This document shows, piece by piece, positions 27,273 to 36,022 of a stretch of DNA of 64,000 nucleotides. The stretch is from Caballeronia telluris (lineage in GTDB: Bacteria > Pseudomonadota > Gammaproteobacteria > Burkholderiales > Burkholderiaceae), in contig NZ_FCNZ02000014.1 in the NCBI RefSeq assembly GCF_001544495.1, positions 1-64,000 of the forward strand. The letters run 5' to 3'. The notes under the pieces are model-generated. The model was not told the origin of the DNA and did not search any database. It saw nothing but the letters and a program-made list of their open reading frames with translations. The first letter of the stretch is position 1; each line of letters starts with the position of its first letter. Made by a program: the position numbers and the translations under genes.

Positions 27273-27307
27273 CAGTTCCGATGTTGAGAATAAGGAGAAT
27301 CCGCACC

Positions 27308-27910
27308 ATGCGTTTGGCAAGCCTCGCCGCGCGTCTTGCCGTACTCAACTCCGGCCGTTTCACCCTCGTTTTCGCCGCGCTCTGCGCGGCGGCGATCGCC
27401 TTTAGGTCGCCTCACGCGCTCGCCGAACCCACATTCACGGTCAAAAGCAGCGATCTGATCGCCGGCAAGGCCGTGTCGCCGTCGCTGCTCTTCGATCAGA
27501 CCGACTGCAAGGGCGGCAACCGGTCGCCGCAGCTCTCCTGGCACGGTGCGCCCGCCGCAACGCGCAGTTTCGCCGTCACGATCGTCGATCCGGACGCGCC
27601 CGGCCGCGGCTGGTGGCATTGGGCCGCAGCCGGCATCCCCGCCAATGTCACGCAGTTGCCCGGCAATGCGAGCGCATCGGGCGCGCTGCGGACGATGGGC
27701 GCCGTCGAGGCCCGCAACGATTTCGACACCGACGGCTATGGCGGCCCCTGTCCACCGCCCGGCAAGCCGCATCGCTATGTCATCACCGTCTACGCGCTCA
27801 ACAGCGACGACCTGCGTCTGCGCCAGGGCCGTCCCGCGCTGATGTTCGAGCACGAGATCCGCGCGACGACGATCGCGAGCGCGCAGCTCGTCTTCACCTA
27901 CGGGCGCTAG
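27308..27910 (+). CDS. YbhB/YbcL-family Raf kinase inhibitor-like protein, exported
   Basis: 200 residues. An N-terminal signal peptide runs to about LAEP. The PEBP fold signature follows: SPQLSWHGAPAATRSFAVTI, VDPDAPGRGWWHW and the GGPCPPPGKPHRY ligand-site loop. Bacterial members bind small ligands and their roles are poorly defined. The ATG at 27308 follows AAGGAG (27292-27297) at 10 bases, which decides it over an upstream ATG that would precede the ribosome site. Confidence 0.88.
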   Translation: MRLASLAARLAVLNSGRFTLVFAALCAAAIAFRSPHALAEPTFTVKSSDLIAGKAVSPSLLFDQTDCKGGNRSPQLSWHGAPAATRSFAVTIVDPDAPGRGWWHWAAAGIPANVTQLPGNASASGALRTMGAVEARNDFDTDGYGGPCPPPGKPHRYVITVYALNSDDLRLRQGRPALMFEHEIRATTIASAQLVFTYGR

Positions 27911-28082
27911 TCGCACGACGACGGGACGGCGCACCGCCGTTGGCTGGCGAACCGAGCGACCGGATTTCTTCTTGCTAGACTGGCCCGGCCGAGTCATCCC
28001 CGGCGCCCTCGTCACCGGAAAGCGCGGCAAGCCGCGCTCGCGACCGACGACGGACGCCCCATCGCAGCCCAAGGACATCACC

Positions 28083-28649
28083 ATGCCGAAGATCGTCATC
28101 GTTTATCACAGTGGGTACGGTCACACGAAGAAAGTCGCCGAAGCGGTGCTTGCCGGCACGCAGGGCGCGGGCGCCGAGGCGAAACTGATGCCGGTAGGCG
28201 ATCTCGACGACGCCGGCTGGGCCGAGCTCGACGCCGCCGACGCAATCATCTTCGGCGCGCCGACCTACATGGGCGGGCCGTCGGCCGACTTCAAGAAATT
28301 CGCCGATGCCAGTTCCAAACCGTGGTTCGCGCAGAAATGGAAGGACAAGGTCGCGGCCGGCTTCACCAATTCCGCGACGATGAACGGCGACAAGTTCAAC
28401 ACGATCACCTATCTCGTTACGCTCGCGATGCAGCACGGCATGATCTGGGCGGGCACGGGCATGATGCCGTCGAACACCAAGGCGGCCACGCGCAACGACC
28501 TGAACTTCGTCGGCGGCTTTACGGGGCTGCTCGCGCAATCGCCCGCCGATGCGTCGCCGGAAGAAGCGCCGCCGCCGGGCGACCTCGAGACCGCGAAGGC
28601 GTTCGGCGCGCGCATCGCGACCGTCACCGCGCGCTGGGCCGGAAAATGA
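28083..28649 (+). CDS. WrbA-like flavodoxin-fold NAD(P)H oxidoreductase
   Basis: 188 residues with a flavodoxin fold. The FMN phosphate loop is IVYHSGYGHTKKVAEAV, and further FMN contacts are GAPTYMGGPSADFKKF and GFTNSATMNGDK. Family members such as WrbA are FMN-dependent NAD(P)H:quinone reductases. The protein has about the size of WrbA, but the second half diverges, so only the family is named. I use the ATG at 28083. It lies 170 bases after the PEBP gene with no terminator between them. Confidence 0.85.
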   Translation: MPKIVIVYHSGYGHTKKVAEAVLAGTQGAGAEAKLMPVGDLDDAGWAELDAADAIIFGAPTYMGGPSADFKKFADASSKPWFAQKWKDKVAAGFTNSATMNGDKFNTITYLVTLAMQHGMIWAGTGMMPSNTKAATRNDLNFVGGFTGLLAQSPADASPEEAPPPGDLETAKAFGARIATVTARWAGK

Positions 28650-28772
28650 CGGCGGTATCGTCCGAACGGCCGATTCCCACCGCGCGCCATCACGCTGACC
28701 TGGAAGCGCATTAAAATGACGGTTTTGCCGCCCCGCGCGCGACGCACCCGGGGCCGAACCAGCGAGATCGAG

Positions 28773-29720
28773 ATGACCACGAAAGTATTTGTCGACGGAC
28801 AGGAAGGCACCACCGGCCTGAAGATTTTCGAATACCTGTCGGAACGCCGTGACATCGAGGTGCTGCGCATCGACGAGGCGAAGCGCAAGGACATCGAGGA
28901 GCGCCGCCGCCTGATCAACGCGTCGGACGTGACGTTTCTGTGCCTGCCCGACGTGGCTTCGCGCGAGTCGGTGTCGCTCGTCGACAACGACAACACCTGC
29001 GTGATCGACGCGAGCACGGCGTTTCGCACGCAGGACGACTGGGCCTACGGCCTGCCGGAACTGACGCGCGCCCAGCGCGAGCGGCTCCGCACGGCCAAGC
29101 GCATCGCGGTGCCGGGGTGTCACGCGTCGGCGTTCGTGCTGTCGGTGCAGCCGCTCGTCGCGGGCGGGCTCATTCCCGCCGATTTCGACGCGCACGCGTA
29201 CTCGATCACGGGCTACAGCGGCGGCGGCAAAAAAATGATCGCGGACTACGAAGCCGGCGGCAACGCGAAGCTCACGAGCCCGCGTCCGTACGCGCTCGGA
29301 CTCACGCACAAGCATCTGCCGGAAATGGCGGTGCGCTCGGGACTCAAGCGCGCGCCGATCTTCACGCCGATCGTCGGCAACTTCCTGAAGGGTCTCTCCG
29401 TCACGACGTATTTCTCGCCGAGCCAGCTTGCGCGCGCCGGCAAGCCGCAGGACGTGCAGTCGATGCTCGCCGAGTACTACGCGAACGAGCCGTTCGTGCG
29501 CGTGTTGCCGTTCAACGCGGACAGCAATCTCGACGACGGCTTCTTCGACGTGCAGGCCTGCAACGACACGAATCGCGTGGACCTCTTCGTGTTCGGCAAT
29601 GACGAGCGCTTCGTGACCGTGGCGCGCCTCGATAATCTTGGCAAGGGCGCATCGGGCGCGGCAATCCAGTGCATGAACCTGCACATCGGCGCGGATGAAG
29701 AAGCGGGACTGAAGCGGTAG
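28773..29720 (+). CDS. argC: N-acetyl-gamma-glutamyl-phosphate reductase (short type)
   Basis: The 315-residue enzyme reduces N-acetylglutamyl-phosphate to the semialdehyde in arginine synthesis. The N-terminal Rossmann motif is [12 protein letters not shown], and the catalytic Cys lies in [12 protein letters not shown]. The length matches the short ArgC class (about 310 residues, argC2-like) rather than the ~345-residue class. I choose the ATG at 28773 (MTTKVFVDG); an upstream ATG at 28716 would add a basic tail. A strong terminator follows. Confidence 0.93.
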   Translation: MTTKVFVDGQEGTTGLKIFEYLSERRDIEVLRIDEAKRKDIEERRRLINASDVTFLCLPDVASRESVSLVDNDNTCVIDASTAFRTQDDWAYGLPELTRAQRERLRTAKRIAVPGCHASAFVLSVQPLVAGGLIPADFDAHAYSITGYSGGGKKMIADYEAGGNAKLTSPRPYALGLTHKHLPEMAVRSGLKRAPIFTPIVGNFLKGLSVTTYFSPSQLARAGKPQDVQSMLAEYYANEPFVRVLPFNADSNLDDGFFDVQACNDTNRVDLFVFGNDERFVTVARLDNLGKGASGAAIQCMNLHIGADEEAGLKR

Positions 29721-29742
29721 TAAACAAGAACACTTCGAACCG

Positions 29743-29783
29743 AAGGCCGGTTTCGCCAGATGGGCGGACCGGCCTTTTTCTTG
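29743..29783 (+). terminator. Terminator after argC
   Basis: AAGGCCGG (29743-29750) pairs with CCGGCCTT (29769-29776). An inner CGCC/GGCG pairing extends the hairpin, and TTTTTCTT follows. It begins 22 bases after the argC stop. Confidence 0.85.
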
Positions 29784-29815
29784 TCGCTCGAACTCTCGCA
29801 CAAAACGAACGGACG

Positions 29816-29845
29816 AAAAAAAGCCCGCTCGTTGTGGAGCGGGCT
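29816..29845 (-). terminator. Terminator for the minus-strand receiver operon
   Basis: AGCCCGCTC (29822-29830) and GAGCGGGCT (29837-29845) form a perfect 9-bp stem. On the minus strand it is followed by a U-run from the A tract at 29816-29822. It lies 125 bases after the single-domain receiver gene and converges with the argC terminator. Confidence 0.75.
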
Positions 29846-29969
29846 GAATCCATATCAGTGGAGACATGGAGGAGACAAGAACGACTGTACCAAAACGATT
29901 GGTGCGCCGCAACATCCCACAGCGGGGTGCGTCGATCTGTCTCGCTCATACAACGGCCTGCCGACGCAA

Positions 29970-30335
29970 CTAGGACTGCGTCATCGACAGAATGAAGCCG
30001 AGCTGGTCCGCGGATACGGGTTTGACAAGATGCACGTCGAATCCGGCGAGCTGCGTCATCTCGTGATGTTGCGGCTGGCCCCAGCCGGTCAGCGCGACGA
30101 TCAGCAAGGCGCGGCCGTTCGGCAGATTTCGCAGCGCCCGCGCGGCGGCGAGGCCGTCCATCAGCGGCATGCCGAGATCCAGAATCACGACTTCCGGTTC
30201 GAACTGCTGCGCGACCTCGACGGCCTGCGCCCCGTTCGCCGCGAGCGCGATTTCATGGCCCATTCCGTTGAGCAAGTTCGAGAGTCCGACGAGCGCGTCG
30301 TCGTCATCGTCGGCAATCAGGATGCGTTTGGTCAC
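29970..30335 (-). CDS. Single-domain response regulator
   Basis: A 121-residue receiver with no output domain. Acidic pocket residues are in ILIADDDDD, phospho-acceptor Asp53 in VVILDLGMPLMDG, a Thr in ALTGWG and Lys in VHLVKPV. The start is a GTG at 30335, seven bases after the stop of the exported-protein gene, so the two are probably translationally coupled. A longer arginine-rich frame upstream is rejected. It resembles the receiver at 40977-41402 (ALTGxG, LVKPVS). Such proteins often act in hybrid-kinase phosphorelays or bind a partner protein. Confidence 0.82.
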   Translation of the reverse strand: MTKRILIADDDDDALVGLSNLLNGMGHEIALAANGAQAVEVAQQFEPEVVILDLGMPLMDGLAAARALRNLPNGRALLIVALTGWGQPQHHEMTQLAGFDVHLVKPVSADQLGFILSMTQS

Positions 30336-30342
30336 GGCAGTC

Positions 30343-30783
30343 TCATTTGTTGCCCGAAACGACGAGCTTGAGCTTGTTGGCGCCCGCCGTAGCCGCGACG
30401 ATCTGCGTGCGCTGACCGCGCGCGCCCAGATAGAAGTGCTGGCGGGATGGAGAATTCTGGTCGTGAGTGGCATCGGGCAGGCACGACGCGATGTCGGCCG
30501 CGACGCCCTGCAACGCGTCCGCGCTCGAACCGCCGCGCGAGGTCCACGTGCACTGATAGCTGCCGTGCGTGGCGGAGCACGCCGCATCGTCGCCATAGGG
30601 AAGCGCGGCTGCCCTGCCGTCCTCCGGCGTCAGCGCCGAAAATCCGGGCGCCGCCGCGACGATGCGCTTGAGTGCGTCGCAGGGACTCGGCGTGTCGTCG
30701 GCTAGCGCGGCGGCCGGCGCAAGTGCTGCACCGACGGCTGTCACGAGCGCCAGCCGGGCGATCGTTCGCGTGGATGAAAACAT
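30343..30783 (-). CDS. Exported protein of unknown function
   Basis: 146 residues with a signal peptide (TIARLALVTAVGAALAPAAALA). The mature protein contains three Cys (SPCDALK, AACSATHGSYQCTW) and another in ASCLPDA, which could form two disulfides. A GGGAGG ribosome site precedes the ATG at 30783, which is chosen over an upstream in-frame ATG. It is directly upstream of and coupled to the single-domain receiver gene. I do not recognise the family. Confidence 0.75.
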   Translation of the reverse strand: MFSSTRTIARLALVTAVGAALAPAAALADDTPSPCDALKRIVAAAPGFSALTPEDGRAAALPYGDDAACSATHGSYQCTWTSRGGSSADALQGVAADIASCLPDATHDQNSPSRQHFYLGARGQRTQIVAATAGANKLKLVVSGNK

Positions 30784-31003
30784 GGGGCGCCTCCCTTTCT
30801 TGCTGTTCTTCTGCGATCGACGCAAGACTTCATCGACGGCCACTTTGCGCTCAAGCCGCCACCGCGTATGTTCGAAACCGAATGAAACCCATCATGACAG
30901 TAGCAAGGCGCGAACCACGCACGATAGGCGCGACGCCCGCGTGATATGCGCGCCATCCGCGAAATTCATCACATCTTTGCTGTGCAGGCGCCGCTCGCGC
31001 GCG

Positions 31004-31627
31004 TCAATGCCGCATGAGCGCCATCATCGCGCCGAAGCCGGCGAAGACGCCGCCCGTCAGACGATTGAACGCCTTTGCGACGTTGCGGTTCTTGAGCGTC
31101 GCGCCGATCCGCGTGCCGAGCCCCGCGTAAAGCAGGTACCAGCTCACTTCGATCACCGCGAAGGTCGAGACGAGCACGCCGCACTGCGGCAGCGTCGGAC
31201 GGCTGGCACCGATGAACTGCGGCAGTAGCGCGGCAGCGAACAGGATCGACTTCGGATTGCTGCTCGCGACCAGAAAGCCGTTGCGAAAGAGCGCGCGCGG
31301 CGACCGGGCGACCGGATCGACGATCGGGACCTCGGTATCGTCGATCTTCGCGCGCCAGCTTTTCACGCCGAGCCACACCAGATAAGCCGCGCCGACGAAG
31401 CGCAGGGTGTCGAACATCGCGGGCCACGCTTCGAGAAACACGCCGAGGCCGGCCGCCGACACCGACAGCATCAGCACCAGCGCGGTCAGGCAGCCCGCCA
31501 TCGTCGCGCTGGATCGCCGCAGACCGTGGCGCGCGCCGTGCGTCATCACGAGCAGCATGTTCGGCCCGGGAATCGCCGCAATCACGAAGACGGTGGCAAC
31601 GAACAGCCACCAGGTATGCAGGTTCAT
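31004..31627 (-). CDS. LysE/RhtB-family amino-acid exporter
   Basis: A 207-residue membrane protein with about six helices. The family start is evident (TVFVIAAIPGPNMLLVMTHG), and SNPKSILFAAALLPQF is the conserved NPK region. Such exporters expel amino acids or derivatives such as homoserine/threonine. The substrate here is not predictable. An ATG at 31627 is preferred over a GTG at 31639. Confidence 0.88.
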   Translation of the reverse strand: MNLHTWWLFVATVFVIAAIPGPNMLLVMTHGARHGLRRSSATMAGCLTALVLMLSVSAAGLGVFLEAWPAMFDTLRFVGAAYLVWLGVKSWRAKIDDTEVPIVDPVARSPRALFRNGFLVASSNPKSILFAAALLPQFIGASRPTLPQCGVLVSTFAVIEVSWYLLYAGLGTRIGATLKNRNVAKAFNRLTGGVFAGFGAMMALMRH

Positions 31628-31722
31628 CGCGGCGTGCACAAATATTGAGATAGGACCGGATTATGCCGGTTGTACACGCCGCCGACTACGAAATGCCACG
31701 CCGATTCACTTTAGTTGACAAT

Positions 31723-32595
31723 TCAGCGTCCCGCGCGCCGGATCGCCACTTCGCCGAGCACGGCGAAGTCCTTGTCGCCGCCGCCGTGCGCGATGGCGTC
31801 GATCAGGCTGTCGCGCAGGAGGCTGCCGATCGGCAATGGCGTATCGACGGCTTCCGCAGCCGCGAGCGCGAGCCGCACGTCTTTCAGTCCGAGCCGCGCC
31901 TTGAAAAGCGCCGGCTCATAGCGGCGCTCGGCGATCATCTTCCCGTAGCCCTGATAGACCGGTCCGGGAAAGAGCGTGTTCGCGATGATGTCGAGGAACG
32001 ACTGCGGCTCGATGCCGTGCCCCGACACCAGCGCCGCCGCCTCGCCGAACGTTTCGATCGCCGATGCCAGCATGAAATTGGCCGCCAGCTTGAGCACGTT
32101 CGCATGCTGCGGCTCGCGGCCGACGCGCCAGGTCTTCTGGCCGATCGCATCGAAGATGGGCTGGACGCGCTCCATCGCGTCGTCGGCGCCCGCGGCGAGG
32201 ATGTTGAGCTTGCCGGCCGCCGCGACGTCCGGCCTGCCGAGCACCGGCGCCGCCACATACGCAACGCCGTGCTGCTCGTGAAGCTCGGCCAGTTCGCCTG
32301 CGAGCGCGGCCGAGATCGTCGCCATGTTCACGTGGACGAGCCCTTTCGGCGCGTGTTTCAGCAAACCGCCGTCGATCAGCACCGAGCACAGCGCGGCATC
32401 GTCGGCGAGCATGGAAAACGCGGCGTCGCCGGCGAAGGCCTGCTCGGGCGTGTCGACCACGGTTGCGCCCTGATCCGCGAGCGCTTTCGTGCGATCGCGC
32501 GAGCGGTTCCAGACCCGCACCGTGTGGCCCGCTTTCAGCGCGTTGCCCGCGATCGCGCCGCCCATTTCGCCGAGTCCGATGAAACCGATGTCCAT
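31723..32595 (-). CDS. Beta-hydroxyacid dehydrogenase family (3-hydroxyisobutyrate dehydrogenase-like)
   Basis: 290 residues. The N-terminal Rossmann motif is IGFIGLGEMGGAIAGNAL, followed by VWNRS (NADP-type). The substrate motif region YVAAPVLGRPDVAAAGKL and the catalytic-Lys region VLKLAANFMLAS are present. Members reduce or oxidise beta-hydroxyacids such as tartronate semialdehyde or 3-hydroxyisobutyrate, or are imine reductases. The substrate is not defined. AAAGGAG lies just before the ATG at 32595. The gene is back to back with the Mut7-C gene. Confidence 0.88.
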   Translation of the reverse strand: MDIGFIGLGEMGGAIAGNALKAGHTVRVWNRSRDRTKALADQGATVVDTPEQAFAGDAAFSMLADDAALCSVLIDGGLLKHAPKGLVHVNMATISAALAGELAELHEQHGVAYVAAPVLGRPDVAAAGKLNILAAGADDAMERVQPIFDAIGQKTWRVGREPQHANVLKLAANFMLASAIETFGEAAALVSGHGIEPQSFLDIIANTLFPGPVYQGYGKMIAERRYEPALFKARLGLKDVRLALAAAEAVDTPLPIGSLLRDSLIDAIAHGGGDKDFAVLGEVAIRRAGR

Positions 32596-32701
32596 GTCGT
32601 GCTCCTTTCTGTTCTTGCCCAAAACCGTCGGAGAAAGCTCGAGCGCCAGTAGAGCACATCGATCCGAAGCATGCAGCGCCGAGCGATGCGATACTCGTCG
32701 C

Positions 32702-33460
32702 ATGGTTCATGCACGCTTTCGATTCCATCGCGAACTGAACGAATTCCTCGCGCGGCCGCAGCGCGAGCGCGCGTTCGACTGCGCGTGCGCGAAGGCTTCG
32801 TCGACGAAGCACATGATCGAGGCGCTCGGCGTGCCGCATACGGAAGTCGAGCTGATCGTGCAAAACGGCAGGCCGGCCGGATTCGACGCGCCCATCGCGC
32901 AAGGCGACGTGATCGACGTCTATCCGAAGCGCGCCGTGCCGCACGACCTGCGCGCGGGCGCGCTGCTCTTGCGTGCGCCGCTCGACCCCGAGCGCATTCG
33001 TTTCGTCGCGGATGCGCATTTGGGTGCGCTCGCGCAACTGCTGCGACTCGCCGGTTTCGACACGCGCTACGACAACAACTTCCCCGACGACGAAGTCGAG
33101 CGCCTCGCACTCGACGAAGCGCGCGTCGTGCTGACGCGCGACCGCGAGTTGCTCAAACGCCGCTCGGTGGTGCACGGCTGCTACGTGCGCGCGCTGCAGG
33201 CCGATGCGCAATGGCGCGAAATCGCCGAACGGCTCGATCTGCTGCCGCACGTGCGCGCGTTCCGGCTCTGCCTGATGTGCAACGCGCCGCTGCGGCCCGC
33301 CCATTCCCGCGATCTCGACGGCCGCGTGCCAGAGGGCGTGCGCGAGCGGCACACGCGCTTCGTCACGTGCGACGTCTGCCGGCGCGTATTCTGGGAAGGC
33401 TCGCACTGGAAGCGGATGCGCGAGCGCATCGCGTCGCTCGCGGACGCGAGCCGCGCGTGA
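32702..33460 (+). CDS. Mut7-C RNase-like protein with ubiquitin-like N terminus
   Basis: 252 residues. An N-terminal ubiquitin/MoaD-like domain (about 1-80, with VELIVQNGRPAGFDAPIAQGD) precedes a Mut7-C (PIN-like) domain with RFVADAHLGALAQLLRLAGF, the acidic NNFPDDEV and TRDRELL. It ends in a zinc ribbon (RLCLMCNAPL and VTCDVCRRVFWEGSHWKRM). Mut7-C domains are predicted RNases in the PIN superfamily, though function in bacteria is not established. The stop codon lies in an 11-bp repeat array. Confidence 0.85.
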   Translation: MVHARFRFHRELNEFLARPQRERAFDCACAKASSTKHMIEALGVPHTEVELIVQNGRPAGFDAPIAQGDVIDVYPKRAVPHDLRAGALLLRAPLDPERIRFVADAHLGALAQLLRLAGFDTRYDNNFPDDEVERLALDEARVVLTRDRELLKRRSVVHGCYVRALQADAQWREIAERLDLLPHVRAFRLCLMCNAPLRPAHSRDLDGRVPEGVRERHTRFVTCDVCRRVFWEGSHWKRMRERIASLADASRA

Positions 33461-33507
33461 GTTGCGCGTGAGTTGCGCGTCGGTTGCGCATGAGTTGCGA
33501 ATGAGCG
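33453..33507. repeat. 11-bp degenerate tandem repeat (about 5 units)
   Basis: Five head-to-tail units of 11 bases: GCGCGTGAGTT (33453-33463), an exact second copy (33464-33474), GCGCGTCGGTT, GCGCATGAGTT and GCGAATGAGCG (to 33507). The first copy contains the stop codon of the Mut7-C gene. The array lies about 60 bases before the next gene. Period 11 is close to one DNA turn. Confidence 0.8.
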
Positions 33508-33570
33508 CGGCGCAACCTTACGTACAATACGCGTCCTCTCAGACGTTCAACCTACTGCCCGGAGCTTAGC

Positions 33571-33843
33571 GTGAAGAAATTCGACCTCGAAAAGAACAAG
33601 GCGCTCAAGCTCGCCAACGACCTCAAGCAAAACAGCGCCGCGAAATTCGGCGCCGCCGGCGCGCAGCCGAAGCTGGATCGCCGCGAGCAACGCCGCATCG
33701 ATCAGGAAAAGGGCCTCGTGCCGTTCGCCTGCAAGCTCGACGCCGCGCTCGTCAAGCAGTTGCAGGAACGCGCCGCCGCGCATGAAGGCGGCATGACGGA
33801 AGCGCTCGCCGAACTGCTGGTCGCTGCCGGACTGACGCGCTGA
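33571..33843 (+). CDS. Conserved hypothetical small protein
   Basis: 90 residues, GTG start at 33571 with GGAG 10 bases upstream. It is very lysine- and glutamine-rich at the N terminus (KKFDLEKNKALKLANDLKQN), then has a short C-terminal helical segment (GMTEALAELLVAAGL). No signal peptide, no Cys except one in VPFACKLDA. The helical, charged character suggests a cytosolic adaptor or DNA-associated protein, but no function is claimed. Confidence 0.7.
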   Translation: MKKFDLEKNKALKLANDLKQNSAAKFGAAGAQPKLDRREQRRIDQEKGLVPFACKLDAALVKQLQERAAAHEGGMTEALAELLVAAGLTR

Positions 33844-33858
33844 AACCCGCAGCGTCGC

Positions 33859-34170
33859 TCAGACGCTGCCCTCTTTTTCGATCACCAGAATGCGCGCTTC
33901 GCCCACCGGCTCGGCGAAGTGCTCGTCGCCCGCCTGCGCGTGGAAGATGTCGCCGGCCTTGAGCGTCAGCGTGTCTTCGCGTCCCTCGCGGCGCACGTGC
34001 ATCTTCACTTCGCCGTGCATCACGGCGAAGACTTCCTCGCCATCGTTGACGTGCCACTTGTACGGCTGATCCGTCCAGTGCAGGCGGCACGTGATGCCGT
34101 TCATCGTGCAGACATCGAGTGCGCCCCAGGCGCGCGCGGCGGTAAATCGTTCGCTTTCGATTACTTTCAT
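33859..34170 (-). CDS. Cupin-fold protein
   Basis: 103 residues. Cupin motif 1 (YKWHVNDGEEVFAVMHGEVKM) and motif 2 (GDIFHAQAGDEHFAEPVG) are present, with metal-ligand candidates His and Glu. Single-domain cupins bind metals and may be isomerases, dioxygenases or sensors. No substrate can be inferred. The ATG at 34170 lies 11 bases after the MFS gene's stop on the same strand, so the two are probably co-transcribed. Confidence 0.8.
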   Translation of the reverse strand: MKVIESERFTAARAWGALDVCTMNGITCRLHWTDQPYKWHVNDGEEVFAVMHGEVKMHVRREGREDTLTLKAGDIFHAQAGDEHFAEPVGEARILVIEKEGSV

Positions 34171-34180
34171 GATCGTCGAT

Positions 34181-35488
34181 TCATCGGGTGGATTCGCGCG
34201 CCTCGTCGACATCGACGCGCCGCGCCGCCGGAATGCACGCCACCGCGATCAGCGACAGCGCGATGCCCGCCATCACGTAGAAGGTCGGCGCGAGCTGCGA
34301 TCCGGTCGTCTTGATGAGCCAGGTCACGATGAACTGCCCGAAGCCGCCGAAGACCATCACCGCGACGTTGTAGGCGAGCGAGAGGCCGGTCGAGCGGATA
34401 TGCGCGGGAAAGAGTTCCGCGATCAGCGCGCCGAAGGGCCCGTAGTAGCCGGACAGCGTGATCGACAAAGCCGCCTGCACGATCACGAGGCGCAGCACGC
34501 TCGGCTCGGCGGCGAGCCACGCGAAGAGCGGATAGATGATCACGAGGCTGACGAACAGCGACCACAGCGACAGCCCCTTCCGGCCGATGCGGTCGGACCA
34601 TGCGCCCGCGATCGGCGAGAGCACGGTCAACAGCAGGTTACCGACGATCAGCGCCGTGAACGACTCGCCGAACGGCAGCTTCAGTTGCTTGACGGCGAAG
34701 GTCGGCAGATAGGCGATGAACACATAGATCGTGACGGTGAGCGCGATCACCGAGCCGAGTCCGCACAGCACTTCGCGGGTGTGTCCGCGAAAGACTTCGC
34801 CGAGCGTCGCGCGGCGGCCCGTCTTCTTCGCGTGGAGGAACGCTTCCGTATCGGTCATGTTGCGGCGGATATAGAAGCCCACCGGCCCGATGACGAGCCC
34901 GAGAATGAACGGCACGCGCCAGCCCCAGGCATTGAGCGTCTCGGGCGACATGCCGCGCGAGATCGCCGCGCCGACGATCGCGCCGAGCAGGAGCGCCGCC
35001 GCCTGGCTCGCCATCTGCAAGCTGCCGTAGAAGCCGCGCTTCGAGAACGGCGCGGCTTCGATCAGGAGCGCAGTCGAACTGCCGAACTCGCCGCCCGCCG
35101 AGAAACCTTGCAGAAGCCGCGCGAACACGATGATGAGCGGCCCGCCGATGCCGATCGCCGAATACGGCGGCGCGATCGCGAGCAGCAGGATGCCCACCGT
35201 CATCAGCGCGATGACGAGCGTGAGCGCCGCCTTGCGGCCGGCGCGATCGGCGTAGAGACCGAGGACGATGCCGCCCACCGGCCGCATCACGAAGGCGACG
35301 CCGAAGGTCGCCGTGGTCAGCAGGATCGAGGAATAGTCGCTGTGACTCGGGAAGAACAGTTGCGCGATCACGACGGTCATGAAACCGAACACCGTGAAGT
35401 CGTACCACTCGAGCGCGTTGCCGATGACCGCGGCCACGACCGCTCGGACATTGGGTGGCCGGACTGCCTTGCGATTCTCCGTTGGCAT
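34181..35488 (-). CDS. MHS-family MFS transporter (ProP/KgtP-like)
   Basis: A 435-residue membrane protein with twelve predicted helices. It opens with AVVAAVIGNALEWYDFTVFG, the signature of the metabolite:H+ symporter family (KgtP, ShiA, ProP, CitA), and has YADRAGRKAAL and SDRIGRKG in the MFS loops plus LLQGFSAGGEFG. The substrate is probably an organic acid or osmolyte. The downstream cupin gene may act on the imported compound. Confidence 0.9.
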   Translation of the reverse strand: MPTENRKAVRPPNVRAVVAAVIGNALEWYDFTVFGFMTVVIAQLFFPSHSDYSSILLTTATFGVAFVMRPVGGIVLGLYADRAGRKAALTLVIALMTVGILLLAIAPPYSAIGIGGPLIIVFARLLQGFSAGGEFGSSTALLIEAAPFSKRGFYGSLQMASQAAALLLGAIVGAAISRGMSPETLNAWGWRVPFILGLVIGPVGFYIRRNMTDTEAFLHAKKTGRRATLGEVFRGHTREVLCGLGSVIALTVTIYVFIAYLPTFAVKQLKLPFGESFTALIVGNLLLTVLSPIAGAWSDRIGRKGLSLWSLFVSLVIIYPLFAWLAAEPSVLRLVIVQAALSITLSGYYGPFGALIAELFPAHIRSTGLSLAYNVAVMVFGGFGQFIVTWLIKTTGSQLAPTFYVMAGIALSLIAVACIPAARRVDVDEARESTR

Positions 35489-35608
35489 GAATTCTCCCCG
35501 CCCGTCGGGCGCACTGCCTCGGTTGTATTGTCCGCCGGACGCGGTTTCGGCGCCGGACGGTTTTGTGCCTTGGCGAGTGTAATTAGGGCGCTCAACGTTA
35601 TCAAGCGA

Positions 35609-35646
35609 TGAAAAAAGCGCGCTCGACCACAGGGCCGGCGCGCTTT
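35609..35646 (-). terminator. Terminator after the HiPIP gene
   Basis: AAAGCGCGC (35614-35622) pairs with GCGCGCTTT (35638-35646). On the minus strand the A tract at 35611-35616 gives a U-run. It lies about 60 bases after the HiPIP stop. Confidence 0.7.
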
Positions 35647-35707
35647 CATTCTTCTTCTTTTTCGCTTCTCTTACGCTCTCAGGTCTGCAACGGCCGAACT
35701 CGGTGAA

Positions 35708-36022
35708 TCAGGCCTTCTTGTTGTACGCGCTGCACCATCCCTTCGATGCCACCTGCTTGTTGGCGAACATCGGGCACGGCGCCCAGGCGTCGGTCGGCTT
35801 GCCCTGATAGAACGAGCAGTTGCCGCAATCCTGGCCGGCCGCGTACTTCGTGTACTTGGCCTTGTCGACCTTGCTCGCATCGTGCTTGTAGCCGAGCGCC
35901 TGCGCGGTCGGATCGCTTTCCTCGACTCGGGCGGCGTCGGCGGCGAAGGCGGTCGTGCCGAGCGCCAGCGTCGAGGCCACACCGATACTCGAAATCAGGA
36001 ACGTTCGACGGGATGTCTTCAT
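35708..36022 (-). CDS. High-potential iron-sulfur protein, Tat-exported
   Basis: A 104-residue periplasmic electron carrier. The N terminus has a twin-arginine signal (SRRTFLISSIGVASTLALG). The four [4Fe-4S] ligands are Cys66, Cys69 (DCGNC), Cys83 (APCP) and Cys97 (GWCSAY), the HiPIP spacing. The ATG at 36022 is preferred to a GTG nine bases upstream because AAGGAG is at the right distance only for the ATG. It may donate electrons to a terminal oxidase or another periplasmic reductase. Confidence 0.92.
   Translation of the reverse strand: MKTSRRTFLISSIGVASTLALGTTAFAADAARVEESDPTAQALGYKHDASKVDKAKYTKYAAGQDCGNCSFYQGKPTDAWAPCPMFANKQVASKGWCSAYNKKA

Noticed and set aside
33859..35488. The cupin and MHS permease as a novel paired system
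   Set aside because: Spacing (11 bases) supports co-transcription, but both families are common and the link gives no mechanistic hint.
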